From Sporobacter sp963675425 (GTDB lineage: Bacteria; Bacillota; Clostridia; Oscillospirales; Oscillospiraceae): 64,000 bases of DNA. Of the stretch, positions 8,414 through 17,362 are shown one piece after another. Location: assembly GCA_963675425.1 (NCBI GenBank), contig OY776214.1, forward strand, positions 3,472,001 to 3,536,000, in the 5' to 3' direction. Within the stretch, counting starts at the first letter, position 1. Each line of letters starts with the position of its first letter. The translations under genes and the position numbers were made by a program. The notes beneath the pieces are model-generated. The model was not told where the DNA came from, did no database searches, and worked only from the letters and a program-made list of their open reading frames with translations.

Positions 8414-8712
8414 TTATTCTTCTCCATCAGACGTTTAAACGCGATCTCATAGCCGTCCGAGCCATACATCAGGCTGCGGTTAACGCGGCTGATCGTCGCC
8501 GAGGACGCGCCTGTCTGCTCCAAAATACTGTTATAGATATGGCCTTGACTCAGAAGAACGGCCACCTGATAGCGCTGCTCCATGGCGCGCAGCTCTGTGA
8601 CCGAACACAGATCGTCAAAAAAACGAATGCATTCGTCAACGGTCTCCAGTGTCAGGATCGCTTCATACATTTCAGTATTTCTGTCTTTCTTATTTTTAGG
8701 ACTTTTATTCAT
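8410..8712 (-). CDS. yerC: YerC/YecD family TrpR-like DNA-binding protein
   Basis: A 100-residue helical protein of the YerC/YecD family, related to the Trp repressor fold. The helix-turn-helix is visible in GHIYNSILEQTGASSATISR followed by VNRSLMYGSDGY. Its target and ligand are not established. I chose ATG 8712 because GAGGT lies 5 bases upstream; an upstream start at 8745 lacks a site. The gene overlaps the methyltransferase gene by 4 bases. Confidence 0.9.
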   Translation of the reverse strand: MNKSPKNKKDRNTEMYEAILTLETVDECIRFFDDLCSVTELRAMEQRYQVAVLLSQGHIYNSILEQTGASSATISRVNRSLMYGSDGYEIAFKRLMEKNK

Positions 8713-8982
8713 AACAACCTCACATGAAACCCCGCATGCGCTCATGGCGCTTGGTGCTGTCTGCGACTGAGTTTATCCGACTTTCCGAGCCGTTTCAGCG
8801 TTTTTGCCTGTCTGTTTCCGGCACGTACTAATGAAATCAGAATATAGCCAAAATTACTCTTACTATAATATCTACCATCGTTACATTTCTTATAGTACAG
8901 CACTAAAGCATTAAAGTAAAGAGTTTTTTTAACGCTTTTTACCCGGCCGTCATATTGTAAATGGAAGGGGTGTGATTAATTC

Positions 8983-9642
8983 ATGATGCGTATTACGGAA
9001 GGCCGCATCGCGGAAGAGCTTACATACGAAGACATCACCATGGTTACGGCCGATTTTCGCTATCCAATCGTCGAAAGCGAAAACGGAAAAGCAGACAAAC
9101 GGATCAACAACTACTACCGTCGCATCGCCAGAACGCTGCTGCGGCGCGCCAAATTTGAGCTTCTGCCCGATGCTGTCGACGAGTGGCGCTTTGCCTCCGA
9201 AAACGCTTATCCGTTCCGTCCGTTTGAAATCGTCATGAAATATACCGTCACCGAAAACACTGACGACATCCTCAGTCTCTACTACGATGTATACGAATAC
9301 ACCGGCGGTGCGCACGGCACAACAAAACGAAACGGCGATACCTGGCGCGCTCGGACCGGCTGGTTTATGGAGCTGTCGGATTTCTTCCCGCATGGTGTTA
9401 ATTATAAACGCATTTTAACCGACAACGCCATAAAAATCGCATCAGAGCAGATTGCCGCCGGTACGCATCAGTATTTTGACAAGTATCCCAAGCTTATTAA
9501 GAAATATTTCAGTCCGTCTAAGTTTTACATACTGCCGTCGGCTGTTTCCACCTTTTATGACCAGTACGCCATCGCCCCCGGTTATGAAGGCACGCCGGTT
9601 TTCGAATATGAATTGCCAGCGCCGGAACCGGCGGATTCGTAA
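8983..9642 (+). CDS. DUF3298/RsiV-like domain protein without signal peptide
   Basis: A 219-residue protein with the DUF4163/DUF3298 arrangement found in RsiV and PdaC. An N-terminal part has an internally paired strand pattern (TADFRYPIVES), then SLYYDVYEYTGGAHG and a C-terminal DUF3298 block ending in FYDQYAIAPGYEGTPVFEYELP. In relatives this module is outside the cell and binds ligands such as lysozyme. This copy lacks a signal peptide or membrane helix, so it is either cytoplasmic or exported in a non-standard way. The start is ATG 8983 or the adjacent ATG 8986; GGAAGGGGTG lies about 12 bases upstream. Confidence 0.78.
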   Translation: MMRITEGRIAEELTYEDITMVTADFRYPIVESENGKADKRINNYYRRIARTLLRRAKFELLPDAVDEWRFASENAYPFRPFEIVMKYTVTENTDDILSLYYDVYEYTGGAHGTTKRNGDTWRARTGWFMELSDFFPHGVNYKRILTDNAIKIASEQIAAGTHQYFDKYPKLIKKYFSPSKFYILPSAVSTFYDQYAIAPGYEGTPVFEYELPAPEPADS

Positions 9643-9653
9643 AACAAAACAAC

Positions 9654-9724
9654 GGACGGCCAATGGCCGCCCCCCTACATACTGTTAATGAAACGTAACG
9701 CAGGGAACGGCCATTGGCCGTTCC
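9654..9724. repeat. Pair of related inverted-repeat hairpins
   Basis: Two hairpins built on GGCC-centred cores lie about 30 bases apart: GGACGGCCAATGGCCGCC at about 9654-9671 and GGAACGGCCATTGGCCGTTCC at 9704-9724. They look like a small palindromic intergenic repeat of the kind scattered in clostridial genomes, and may also end transcripts from both sides. Confidence 0.6.
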
Positions 9725-9775
9725 AATATTAATATATTGAGACAACCCCTACGACTTAAGATTTGCCCGTCGTCG

Positions 9776-10750
9776 TCAGCTCATTAACGCGTCCTGCATA
9801 ACGCATGCGTCCTCGTCAAGGCCCTTTTTCATGTTGAGTGCCTCTTCCAGGTCGTAATCGACGCATTTTTCACCGTTCATGCAAACGGCCCGGTTGAAGA
9901 TACCGTCAGCCAGAAGATGGACAGCTTTATAGCCCATGCGCGACGCCGTTACGCGGTCGCGGACAAGCGGCGTACCGCCGCGCTGAATATGGCCGAGCGT
10001 CGTCACGCGCGTTTCAACGCCGGTGGCCTGCTTGATCTTCGCGGCCACATCGTGCGCTGAGCCGGCGCCTTCGGCGACGATAACTGTGAAATGGTCATGT
10101 CCCTCAAGTCGGGCGTTTCGGATACGGTCGGCAACATCGGCCTCGAAATCGGTCTCCTCCTCCGGAATGAGCGTCACAGTCGCGCCCGTGGCGATGCCCA
10201 CGTTGAGCGCCAGGTGACCGGCCCGGTGGCCCATAACCTCGACGACAGAGCACCGCTCGTGGGACTGCATCGTATCGTCCAGCTTGTCCACGGCGTCAAT
10301 AGCCGTGTTGCAGGCCGTGTCAAAGCCGATGGTATACGTTGTGCACCCGATGTCATTGTCAATTGTGCCCGGCAGGCAGACAACGGGTATGCCGTGCTGG
10401 GAGAGCGCCAGCGCGCCCCTGTACGACCCGTCGCCGCCGATGATAACAAGGCCCTCGATCCCCATGAACCGGCAATTGTCAGCCCCGCGCTTCTGGCCTT
10501 TTTTGGTCATGAACTCAGGGCTTCTCGCCGTGTACAGCCGCGTGCCTCCAAGGGCCGTGATTTCATTGACGTCTTCCGCCGTCATCGGCACGATGTCTCC
10601 GCTTATGAGCCCATTATAACCGCGCCGGACGCCAACGCATTCGATCCCCATATGGATCGACGTCAAGACGACGGCCCGTATGGCCGCGTTCATTCCCGGC
10701 GCGTCGCCGCCGGACGTTAAAACGCCTATTCTTTTAACTTTGCTTACCAT
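9776..10750 (-). CDS. pfkA: ATP-dependent 6-phosphofructokinase
   Basis: This 324-residue enzyme phosphorylates fructose 6-phosphate to fructose 1,6-bisphosphate in glycolysis. Visible motifs are LTSGGDAPGMNAAIRAVV at the N-terminus, IGGDGSYRGA (Gly in the position that marks ATP rather than pyrophosphate use), the catalytic PGTIDND, and GHRAGHLALN. The ATG at 10750 follows GGGGTG; the open frame extends far upstream but those residues overlap the neighbouring gene and are arginine-rich nonsense. It lies 16 bases downstream of the radical SAM-associated pair, so it may be cotranscribed with it. Confidence 0.97.
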   Translation of the reverse strand: MVSKVKRIGVLTSGGDAPGMNAAIRAVVLTSIHMGIECVGVRRGYNGLISGDIVPMTAEDVNEITALGGTRLYTARSPEFMTKKGQKRGADNCRFMGIEGLVIIGGDGSYRGALALSQHGIPVVCLPGTIDNDIGCTTYTIGFDTACNTAIDAVDKLDDTMQSHERCSVVEVMGHRAGHLALNVGIATGATVTLIPEEETDFEADVADRIRNARLEGHDHFTVIVAEGAGSAHDVAAKIKQATGVETRVTTLGHIQRGGTPLVRDRVTASRMGYKAVHLLADGIFNRAVCMNGEKCVDYDLEEALNMKKGLDEDACVMQDALMS

Positions 10751-10766
10751 TTTCTGCACCCCACTT

Positions 10767-11432
10767 TTATCTGTATAGGAAGCCGCTCTGATCCGAGACG
10801 CCGATGCGGGTGAAAAACGCGAAGTCCGGCACTTGAGCTCCGGGAAGGTGCGTCTTGGCCGCCTCAACAATGTATTTGGGGTTGAGCGACGGTTCCTGAG
10901 CGGATATCTCCGCACGCAGGAATATCTCGCCTTCGCCTGTTTGCTCAAACGCGATGCACTTGATGCACGGTATAATGTCGAAATCAGCCTCACCCCTTTT
11001 GGTCTTTTTTCTTAGGATGAGTTTTTCGGTCTTAAATAATTCTGCCAGTTCTTCGGCCGTGCCGGCCGGTATACCGTCATCATAGTTTAGCCGGCCTTCA
11101 ATTTCAAGCCACTTAATTTCTGAAAATTTCCGCACCGGCTCATAGACCTCCAGCACGGTAATCCCTTCCGGCAGTGCACCTGTCAGCCTGGCGGCCAGCT
11201 CAGGCGGTTCCGTTTCGCCGTCCAGCTGGAAATCCAGCAGCTCACATAGGCTCTCGGTTCCGACGGACAGCGGCAGCGCAAACGACATGATCGGATGCGG
11301 ATTAAAGCCTTCCGAATGCTTGAGCCGAATATCCGCTCGCAAAAACGCACGCTGGAATGTGCGCATCAAATCCAGATGAGACAGGAATTTGGTCCGTCCG
11401 GTTTTCGTAAATAGTATGCGCCGTTTAAGCAT
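10767..11432 (-). CDS. TIGR03936 family radical SAM-associated protein (DUF2344)
   Basis: A 221-residue protein of the DUF2344 family, which occurs fused or adjacent to a B12-domain radical SAM protein of unknown substrate. The N-terminus (RRILFTKTGRTKFLSHLDLM) and the LKHSEGFNPHPIMSFALPL block are diagnostic. It overlaps the upstream radical SAM gene by 8 bases, consistent with a complex or one two-part enzyme. In many Firmicutes the pair precedes rng, rplU and rpmA; here pfkA follows instead. Confidence 0.92.
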   Translation of the reverse strand: MLKRRILFTKTGRTKFLSHLDLMRTFQRAFLRADIRLKHSEGFNPHPIMSFALPLSVGTESLCELLDFQLDGETEPPELAARLTGALPEGITVLEVYEPVRKFSEIKWLEIEGRLNYDDGIPAGTAEELAELFKTEKLILRKKTKRGEADFDIIPCIKCIAFEQTGEGEIFLRAEISAQEPSLNPKYIVEAAKTHLPGAQVPDFAFFTRIGVSDQSGFLYR

Positions 11433-13260
11433 CGCACACGCCTCCTTCCAAAAGCGCGGACGCGCCGCAGCCGGTACACTGCTTCCGGCAGTCCGGCGTC
11501 ATCTCGTTTTGATAAGCGGCGTTACGCTCGCTCCAGAGGTACGCCTCGCCGACGCCGACCGTGGTGACCCGCCACGGCAGTATCTCTCCGTACGCGCGCT
11601 CCCGGTGGGCGTAAAACGACGGGTCCAGCCCGCAGGCCTCAAAGGCGTTTATCCATCGCTCAAAACTAAAGCATTCGTCCCACGCATCGAGCCGGCCGCC
11701 GTTTTTAACAACCGTCTCAAGCACGCGGCCAAGCCGCCGGTCGCCCCGCGCCAGCACAGCCTCGATCATGCTGGTTTCCTTATCATGCCAGTTATAACGG
11801 ATAGCGCGCGAACGCATATTATCACGCAATAGCGTGACGCGCCGCTCGTATTCCTCCGGCGTAACCTGGCTTTCCCATTGAAACGGCGTGTGGGGCTTGG
11901 GTATAAAGCATGACGTACTAACGGTAATTTTAACGCCGCGGCTTTTATTTGCGGCGTACCGTTTCCAGGTCTGAAGGACTTTTTCACTGAGCTCCGCTAT
12001 GCCCAGCACATCCTCGTCCGTTTCCGTCGGCAGCCCCAGCATAAAGTACAGCTTCACGCTGTTCCACCCGCCCTCAAACGCAATACGGCAGGTGGACAGC
12101 AGGTCATCCTCCGTAATGTTTTTATTGATGGCGTCGCGCAGGCGCTGCGTACCGGCCTCGGGCGCGAACGTCAGCCCCGCCTTTCGCACCTGCTGCGCTT
12201 TTTCCATCAGCTCGATGGAAAAATTGTCGGCCCGCAGCGAGGGCAGGGACAGGCTCGTGTTGCGCGGCCGGCACCAGTCTAAAAGGCCGTCGCACAGTGC
12301 GCCGAGCTCTTTATAATCACTGGTGCTCAAGGACGACAGCGTAATTTCCTCGTATCCGGCGTGCTTCAAGGCCTCAATGCCGTACTCTGTCAGCTTGTCC
12401 GCCGTTCGCGCGCGCACCGGCCGGTAGGCGTACCCCGCCTGACAGAAACGGCAGCCCCGGATACAGCCCCGGAAGAGCTCCAATACGACGCGGTCGTGCA
12501 CAATCTCTGTTGAGGGCACGATGGTTTGAGCCGGGAAATACGACGCCTCAAACTCCCTGACAATCCGCTTTTTAACGGGAAGCGGCGCGCCCTCCTTCGG
12601 CTCAATAGTCCTGACTGTCCCGTCCCCGTTATAGCTCACATCATATAATACCGGTACATAAACGCCCTGTATTTTGGAGGCCTCAATTAAGAACGCCTGT
12701 TTTTCGAGGCCGCGTTTTTTGGCGTCCCGGTACAGCCCGATAACCTCGGTGTTGACCTCCTCGCCCTCGCCGATGATAAAAAGGTCAATAAAATCGGCCA
12801 TCGGCTCGGGATTATACGCACACGTGCCGCCGGCAATCACAAGCGGCGTGAGCGCGGTCCGCTCCTCCGCCCGCATGGGGATGCCGGCCAAATCCAGCAT
12901 ATTGAGCACGTTCGTATACGCCATCTCATAGCCGAGGGAAAAGGCCACAATATCAAAGTCTCTCAGCGGATCTCCGCTTTCAAGCGCATATAAAGGCCTG
13001 GCCGCTTCGCGCAGGGCGTCCTCCATATCGCACCAGGGCGCAAAGACGCGCTCACACCAGACGCCTTCCTGCGCATTGGCCAGCGCGTACAGGATTCGTA
13101 TGCCGAGGTTTGACATGCCGATTTCATACGTATCGGGAAAACACAGCGCCACGCGCGTGTCAACCGTAGTCTTGTCCTTAATCGTTTCGCCGTACTCACC
13201 GCCCGTGTATCGGGCGGGTTTTTGTACGCTCATCAGTATTCGTTCCAGCTTTTTATCCAT
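11425..13260 (-). CDS. TIGR03960 family radical SAM protein with B12-binding-like domain
   Basis: This 611-residue protein has an N-terminal B12-binding-like Rossmann region, then a radical SAM barrel with the iron-sulfur motif CIRGCRFC (Cys266, 270, 273), and a C-terminal cysteine motif QCTGCGA. It is the large partner of the DUF2344 protein encoded next. The substrate is unknown; relatives resemble methylthiolases and may modify RNA or protein. The start at 13260 has only a modest GGATGTG site, but the sequence from MDKKLERILMSVQKPARYTG matches the usual N-terminus. Confidence 0.93.
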   Translation of the reverse strand: MDKKLERILMSVQKPARYTGGEYGETIKDKTTVDTRVALCFPDTYEIGMSNLGIRILYALANAQEGVWCERVFAPWCDMEDALREAARPLYALESGDPLRDFDIVAFSLGYEMAYTNVLNMLDLAGIPMRAEERTALTPLVIAGGTCAYNPEPMADFIDLFIIGEGEEVNTEVIGLYRDAKKRGLEKQAFLIEASKIQGVYVPVLYDVSYNGDGTVRTIEPKEGAPLPVKKRIVREFEASYFPAQTIVPSTEIVHDRVVLELFRGCIRGCRFCQAGYAYRPVRARTADKLTEYGIEALKHAGYEEITLSSLSTSDYKELGALCDGLLDWCRPRNTSLSLPSLRADNFSIELMEKAQQVRKAGLTFAPEAGTQRLRDAINKNITEDDLLSTCRIAFEGGWNSVKLYFMLGLPTETDEDVLGIAELSEKVLQTWKRYAANKSRGVKITVSTSCFIPKPHTPFQWESQVTPEEYERRVTLLRDNMRSRAIRYNWHDKETSMIEAVLARGDRRLGRVLETVVKNGGRLDAWDECFSFERWINAFEACGLDPSFYAHRERAYGEILPWRVTTVGVGEAYLWSERNAAYQNEMTPDCRKQCTGCGASALLEGGVCDA

Positions 13261-13316
13261 GGTTCACATCCGACGCTTATTAATGCCAATCACAAATTAA
13301 GACCCGCAGCGTACAG

Positions 13317-13952
13317 CTATTTCAGGACCTTATTTTTTGTTTTGGTTTTTCTCAATTCTACATTAATACCGCTTCTTTTACAATAGCTGATAAAAAGCCA
13401 GACCGCTGCTAAGAGCAGCGTAAAGTTGACACGCGTTTTGAAAAGAACTATCGCACCGGTAATGAGCAGCGCGAAAATTACAATGCAGCTCGTAACGCAC
13501 AAAGCCCGTTCGGCGGCAAAGGGACCGAAAGGCAGCGCCAGAGTGTTCAATAAAACACGTCCGCCATCCAAAGGCCAGACGGGCAGCGCGTTGAAAAGTC
13601 CAAATACAAAGCTGACGCCGGAAGCAAAATAAAGCCCGGGCAGATTAAAGGTCCGTCCCGCCAAAGACAGCAGCACGGCCAGTAATATGCTCGCGGCCGG
13701 TCCGGCCGCCGCTGTTATGATTTCCCCCGCATAAGACAGGGTCCCGCCGCAGGACATTTCAAAGCCCCAGGGCTCCAGTCTCAGTTCTGTGATATGCTGA
13801 CGGCACAACATGAACGCCAGCATGTGTCCGGCCTCATGCGCGGCGGCCGCCGCCAGAGCCCAGACAAGAAGCGGCGCGTCAATAACAAACGCCGCTGTCA
13901 GCACCGCCAGCGCGGCGATACTGACCTTAAACCGCCCCAGCGCTAACACCAT
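13317..13952 (-). CDS. SpoIVFB-like M50 site-2 protease
   Basis: A 211-residue polytopic membrane metalloprotease. The zinc motif HEAGH (residues 39-43) lies in a transmembrane segment, and the second zinc-binding element is NALPVWPLDGGRVL near residues 123-136. SpoIVFB cleaves pro-sigma-K in the forespore membrane; the adjacent SpoIVFA-like gene supports the same role here. Its GTG/ATG start region overlaps the M23 gene by 10 bases. The C-terminus is short and basic and lacks the CBS domain seen in some relatives. Confidence 0.88.
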   Translation of the reverse strand: MVLALGRFKVSIAALAVLTAAFVIDAPLLVWALAAAAAHEAGHMLAFMLCRQHITELRLEPWGFEMSCGGTLSYAGEIITAAAGPAASILLAVLLSLAGRTFNLPGLYFASGVSFVFGLFNALPVWPLDGGRVLLNTLALPFGPFAAERALCVTSCIVIFALLITGAIVLFKTRVNFTLLLAAVWLFISYCKRSGINVELRKTKTKNKVLK

Positions 13953-14914
13953 TGCATATAATAGTCGGGGTTGACGTAAACCCCATTGACCTTCAGTTCA
14001 AAATGAAGATGCGGATTTGTCGCGTTGCCCGTCATGCCAACGGCAGCAATTGTCTGCCCCATTTTGACGGCTTGTCCGTCCGCAACATAAACCTGGCTGC
14101 AGTGTGCGTACTGGGATTCCACGTGGCCGTGAAGTAGTATGACATATTTCCCAAGCGTTTCCGTCTCGCCTTCCGCGATGACCTTGCCGTCGGCAAACGC
14201 TGCAATCGGCGCGCCGCTTTCGGCCGCTATATCAACGCCATAATGAAAGCGGACCTCCCCCTCCGTCGGGTGTTCCCTGTAGCCGAACGGCGAAGACACC
14301 ACGCCGGCCAGCGGCGTGGTGTAATCGAGCGTGATCTTCGGCATGCCGTACGATACGCCGGCCGGCACCGCGTAATCGGAATACTGGCTTTGATCCTGCA
14401 TAAAAGCGGCAATGACGGCGTCGGCAAACGTTTTACCGGGCGAATCCGTCGCCTCGGCATCCTCTCCGTCCGAATCGGCGGCATTGTCCGTGACAGCCGC
14501 GTCGTCGTCCTCGCCGAAAACGGTTACAGTATCCTCTGTCTGCCCGGACGTACTACTGTCGTCTTCCGTCCCGTCTGTTTCTCCGGTTCCGGCGGGTACA
14601 GATGAAGTCTCCCCTGTAAACGCATAAGTAAACGCCTCGCCGAGAGCCGAGGTAAATTTCTTTTCGCCGCTGATTCCCTCTCCCAGCGTTGCCAGCGCCG
14701 CTCTGTAATTGACGACGGTATTGAGCTTGTCGCCCACCGTTTCAAACGCGGCCGGAAAAACAAACTTCAGCAGGACCGCCGCCATAAACAAGCCGATGCA
14801 GACATAGAGTTTTATCGCGCTGCGCGATGAGCCGCTCTGCCCGTCTGAGGAGGATCCGGACCGGCGCCGGTGCGTCGAATGCTTCCGGCCGTTGTACGGC
14901 CTGTACTTTTCCAA
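13943..14914 (-). CDS. Membrane-anchored M23/LytM protein, SpoIVFA-like
   Basis: A 323-residue protein with a basic cytoplasmic N-terminus, one membrane helix near residues 33-52, a Glu/Asp/Ser/Thr-rich linker and a C-terminal LytM (M23) domain. The metal-binding residues are retained: HYGVD (His224, Asp228), YAH (His271) and HLH (302 and 304), so unlike many inhibitor-type SpoIVFA proteins it could be an active peptidase. Its overlap with the spoIVFB-like gene points to the sporulation intramembrane protease complex. SpoIIQ or a general cell-wall endopeptidase is the alternative. Confidence 0.82.
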   Translation of the reverse strand: MEKYRPYNGRKHSTHRRRSGSSSDGQSGSSRSAIKLYVCIGLFMAAVLLKFVFPAAFETVGDKLNTVVNYRAALATLGEGISGEKKFTSALGEAFTYAFTGETSSVPAGTGETDGTEDDSSTSGQTEDTVTVFGEDDDAAVTDNAADSDGEDAEATDSPGKTFADAVIAAFMQDQSQYSDYAVPAGVSYGMPKITLDYTTPLAGVVSSPFGYREHPTEGEVRFHYGVDIAAESGAPIAAFADGKVIAEGETETLGKYVILLHGHVESQYAHCSQVYVADGQAVKMGQTIAAVGMTGNATNPHLHFELKVNGVYVNPDYYMQWC

Positions 14915-15135
14915 GCTGTTATCACCCCGCTATAGCTTTTCCAAACTGTATCGTATATGAACACTATCTTAAGTCCATTATATTCCAATTTGTACGAGCA
15001 TATGCAGATTGGTGCATTTTCAGCCCCGGAAAAGTGTATATCACCCTTTTGGGCGATTCCCTCCAGCAAACCGTCATGTTAATATTATTCTGGTTAATTA
15101 TTTTTGCGTAAATGGTATATGAAAAGGAGGTTTAA

Positions 15136-17361
15136 ATGGAAATTACTAAAATCCCGATGCAAGTCAATCCAAATCCAAATATAAAACACAGACGTCACGC
15201 GGGAAGGCAAAAAGCCGCCGCTTCAGTCAGGCTGGTTGCCGCCGTCTTACTGGCCGCCTTCGCATTGTCCGGCTGCTCGGCGCTGCCGTTCGGCGGCGGT
15301 CAGCCGCGGATTAAAGACGGCGTTTTAACATTGGAGGGCGTCACGCTTGACTTTGGCGGCAATGGTATTTCAGACGAATCAGAAACAACCCTTACCGTAT
15401 TAAAACCCGGCGCGGAGGACGGGCCGGACGGCCTTGCATCCGAGCTGTACGAGCTCAATATGAAAGACGTGTGTGACGAGCCCGTCACCGTCACGCTGAA
15501 ATATAACGGTGCGTCCCCTGTCGACGACGACGAGGCCGAGCTTGTGCTCGGTATCGGTACCACCGTCGAGATGGACGCCGACGGCGGGACCGATACGTTT
15601 TACCGGTACATACCGGTCGAGCTTAATAACGGCGTTGCCACGGCCGAATTCACACCGACCGATTACGCACAGATAACCGTCCATGGCGACTCCAATACCG
15701 GCTCGTCCGCGCTGTATAAGGAGCGCACCAGCTTCGGCCTGTTCTGGATCACGTCGACCTATACCGACGGCGGGCATTTCAAGGTATACATGCCGCTTCA
15801 GGCGCACATGTTCTATCTTAATTACAATGAGCGCTGCGCACTTTTGGACGACCTTGAAGGCATATACAACGACTATCTGGCCAAAGGCTACACCTATAGT
15901 AAACGATCAGGATGGCCGATGAATGTCACAATCAAAAATTTACAGACTGTGACAGAATACGTAACCGGCAAATCCGGCGCCTTGGGGTATTACTCTTACG
16001 GTTATAACGGTGCGGCGGGCGAGATATTCTTAAACCGCGAACGGTTTGATAACGGTTATACCGCCGGAAGTATCACGCCGCTTTTAGCGCATGAATTTTT
16101 CCATTTTGTCCAACTCAATTACGTCGACGTGGGCAGTGACCTGCTTTGGTTTGACGAAGCGACGGCAACATTTTACGAATCAACAAAAATGAGCAACGCC
16201 ATACCCAGTATCGTCGGCGAATACAAGGAGCTGATCTTCTCCGGCGTCTATCCGGAAGACAACACCGCCGGTAACGGATACTGCCGGATGCCCCTCATTA
16301 AGTTTTTGTCCAATCTGCGCGGTGAGGACTTTATAAGAAATGCCTATACCATTGCTGGCTCCGGCGCTGATTGGGACTCGGCGCTTCTGTCAGCCGCCGG
16401 CCCCCCGTCCGAGTGGGCGGATGACTTTTACGAAGCGCTCGTTGCCGGCAAGGTGAGCGATTATTCACCGTACACGGTCCATAAAAATCTGGTTGAGGGA
16501 ATGGCGGACGGCCTCGGGACGGCGGTTGAGCTCACTATGCCAGAATCCGATGAAGTTTCCCAGCTCCAGACGGACGGCGATCCTGTCCTGCTGGGGAAAA
16601 CGACTGTACATGTTGGGGAGTACGGCGCGCAGCTTGTGGCGCTGACAATCAGCGCGGACGAACTTAAAAAACTTCCCGATGGGTCTGACCCCATCATTAA
16701 AGTGAGCGGCGGCGACCTGCGTGTTTTCGCTATCCTGGGTAAAAATTTCAAAGTCGCCTCAGATCCTTCCGGCATAACATTGTCTGATTTCAAGAAAGTA
16801 ACGACGGAAAATTATCGATTCCTGGCGCTCGTTACGGTCCTAGACGGCAGCGGCGGACAGGATATCGAGGTTACGGTGGAGATTGAGCCCTACCCCACTC
16901 TGGATGAGCTTGTGGGTAATTACAACGACGGTGTGCTGACATATGCCGAGGTGTTCGTTTCACAGGCGTTGAAGGACAGCGTGGCAGACGGTGCGGCTTC
17001 GCCCGACGAGGATGATCTGGGCTGCGATATTGAAATACTCGCCATGCTGGAAGCTTTGGAAGGTGAATCTCAAAACACCACGATCATTATTCATAAAACA
17101 GGAGAAAACACCGGTACACTTGTCTGGCTAGACGAAGATGGAGAGGAAAACACACCTCTGCCGTTTACGTACGAAGCCGGTAAGCTAAACTTTGACTTCA
17201 CAAGTCAAGGCGCTAATATCAGCCAAAGCCTCAATGCTGCTTACGGCAAAAATAACGATGTAACGATCAACGGTACGCTATTGCTGACATACAAACAGTA
17301 TCCGAATGATTTTTATATCAAGGTCTTGCTCAACGGCAGCAAGCCGCTGAGTACACCGTAA
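15136..17361 (+). CDS. Large lipoprotein with HExxH metallopeptidase motif
   Basis: A 741-residue exported protein. A long polar N-terminus of about 30 residues precedes a hydrophobic stretch and a lipobox ending ALSGC, with Cys47 as the predicted lipidation site. The motif AHEFFHFVQ puts HExxH at residues 319-323, and WFDEATATFYE supplies a possible third zinc ligand (Glu341), a gluzincin-like arrangement. Beta-rich regions flank the peptidase core, and I recognise no named family. A strong AAGGAGG site precedes ATG 15136. The lgt gene starts 1 base after the stop codon, so the peptidase and the enzyme that would lipidate it are cotranscribed. The substrate is unknown. Confidence 0.8.
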   Translation: MEITKIPMQVNPNPNIKHRRHAGRQKAAASVRLVAAVLLAAFALSGCSALPFGGGQPRIKDGVLTLEGVTLDFGGNGISDESETTLTVLKPGAEDGPDGLASELYELNMKDVCDEPVTVTLKYNGASPVDDDEAELVLGIGTTVEMDADGGTDTFYRYIPVELNNGVATAEFTPTDYAQITVHGDSNTGSSALYKERTSFGLFWITSTYTDGGHFKVYMPLQAHMFYLNYNERCALLDDLEGIYNDYLAKGYTYSKRSGWPMNVTIKNLQTVTEYVTGKSGALGYYSYGYNGAAGEIFLNRERFDNGYTAGSITPLLAHEFFHFVQLNYVDVGSDLLWFDEATATFYESTKMSNAIPSIVGEYKELIFSGVYPEDNTAGNGYCRMPLIKFLSNLRGEDFIRNAYTIAGSGADWDSALLSAAGPPSEWADDFYEALVAGKVSDYSPYTVHKNLVEGMADGLGTAVELTMPESDEVSQLQTDGDPVLLGKTTVHVGEYGAQLVALTISADELKKLPDGSDPIIKVSGGDLRVFAILGKNFKVASDPSGITLSDFKKVTTENYRFLALVTVLDGSGGQDIEVTVEIEPYPTLDELVGNYNDGVLTYAEVFVSQALKDSVADGAASPDEDDLGCDIEILAMLEALEGESQNTTIIIHKTGENTGTLVWLDEDGEENTPLPFTYEAGKLNFDFTSQGANISQSLNAAYGKNNDVTINGTLLLTYKQYPNDFYIKVLLNGSKPLSTP

Positions 17362-17362
17362 T

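Noticed and set aside
10091..10720. A 209-codon plus-strand frame
   Set aside because: It is antisense to pfkA and has no recognisable domain.
10751..10993. An 81-codon extension of pfkA
   Set aside because: It overlaps the neighbouring DUF2344 gene and is arginine/serine-rich. The pfkA start at 10750 matches the family N-terminus.
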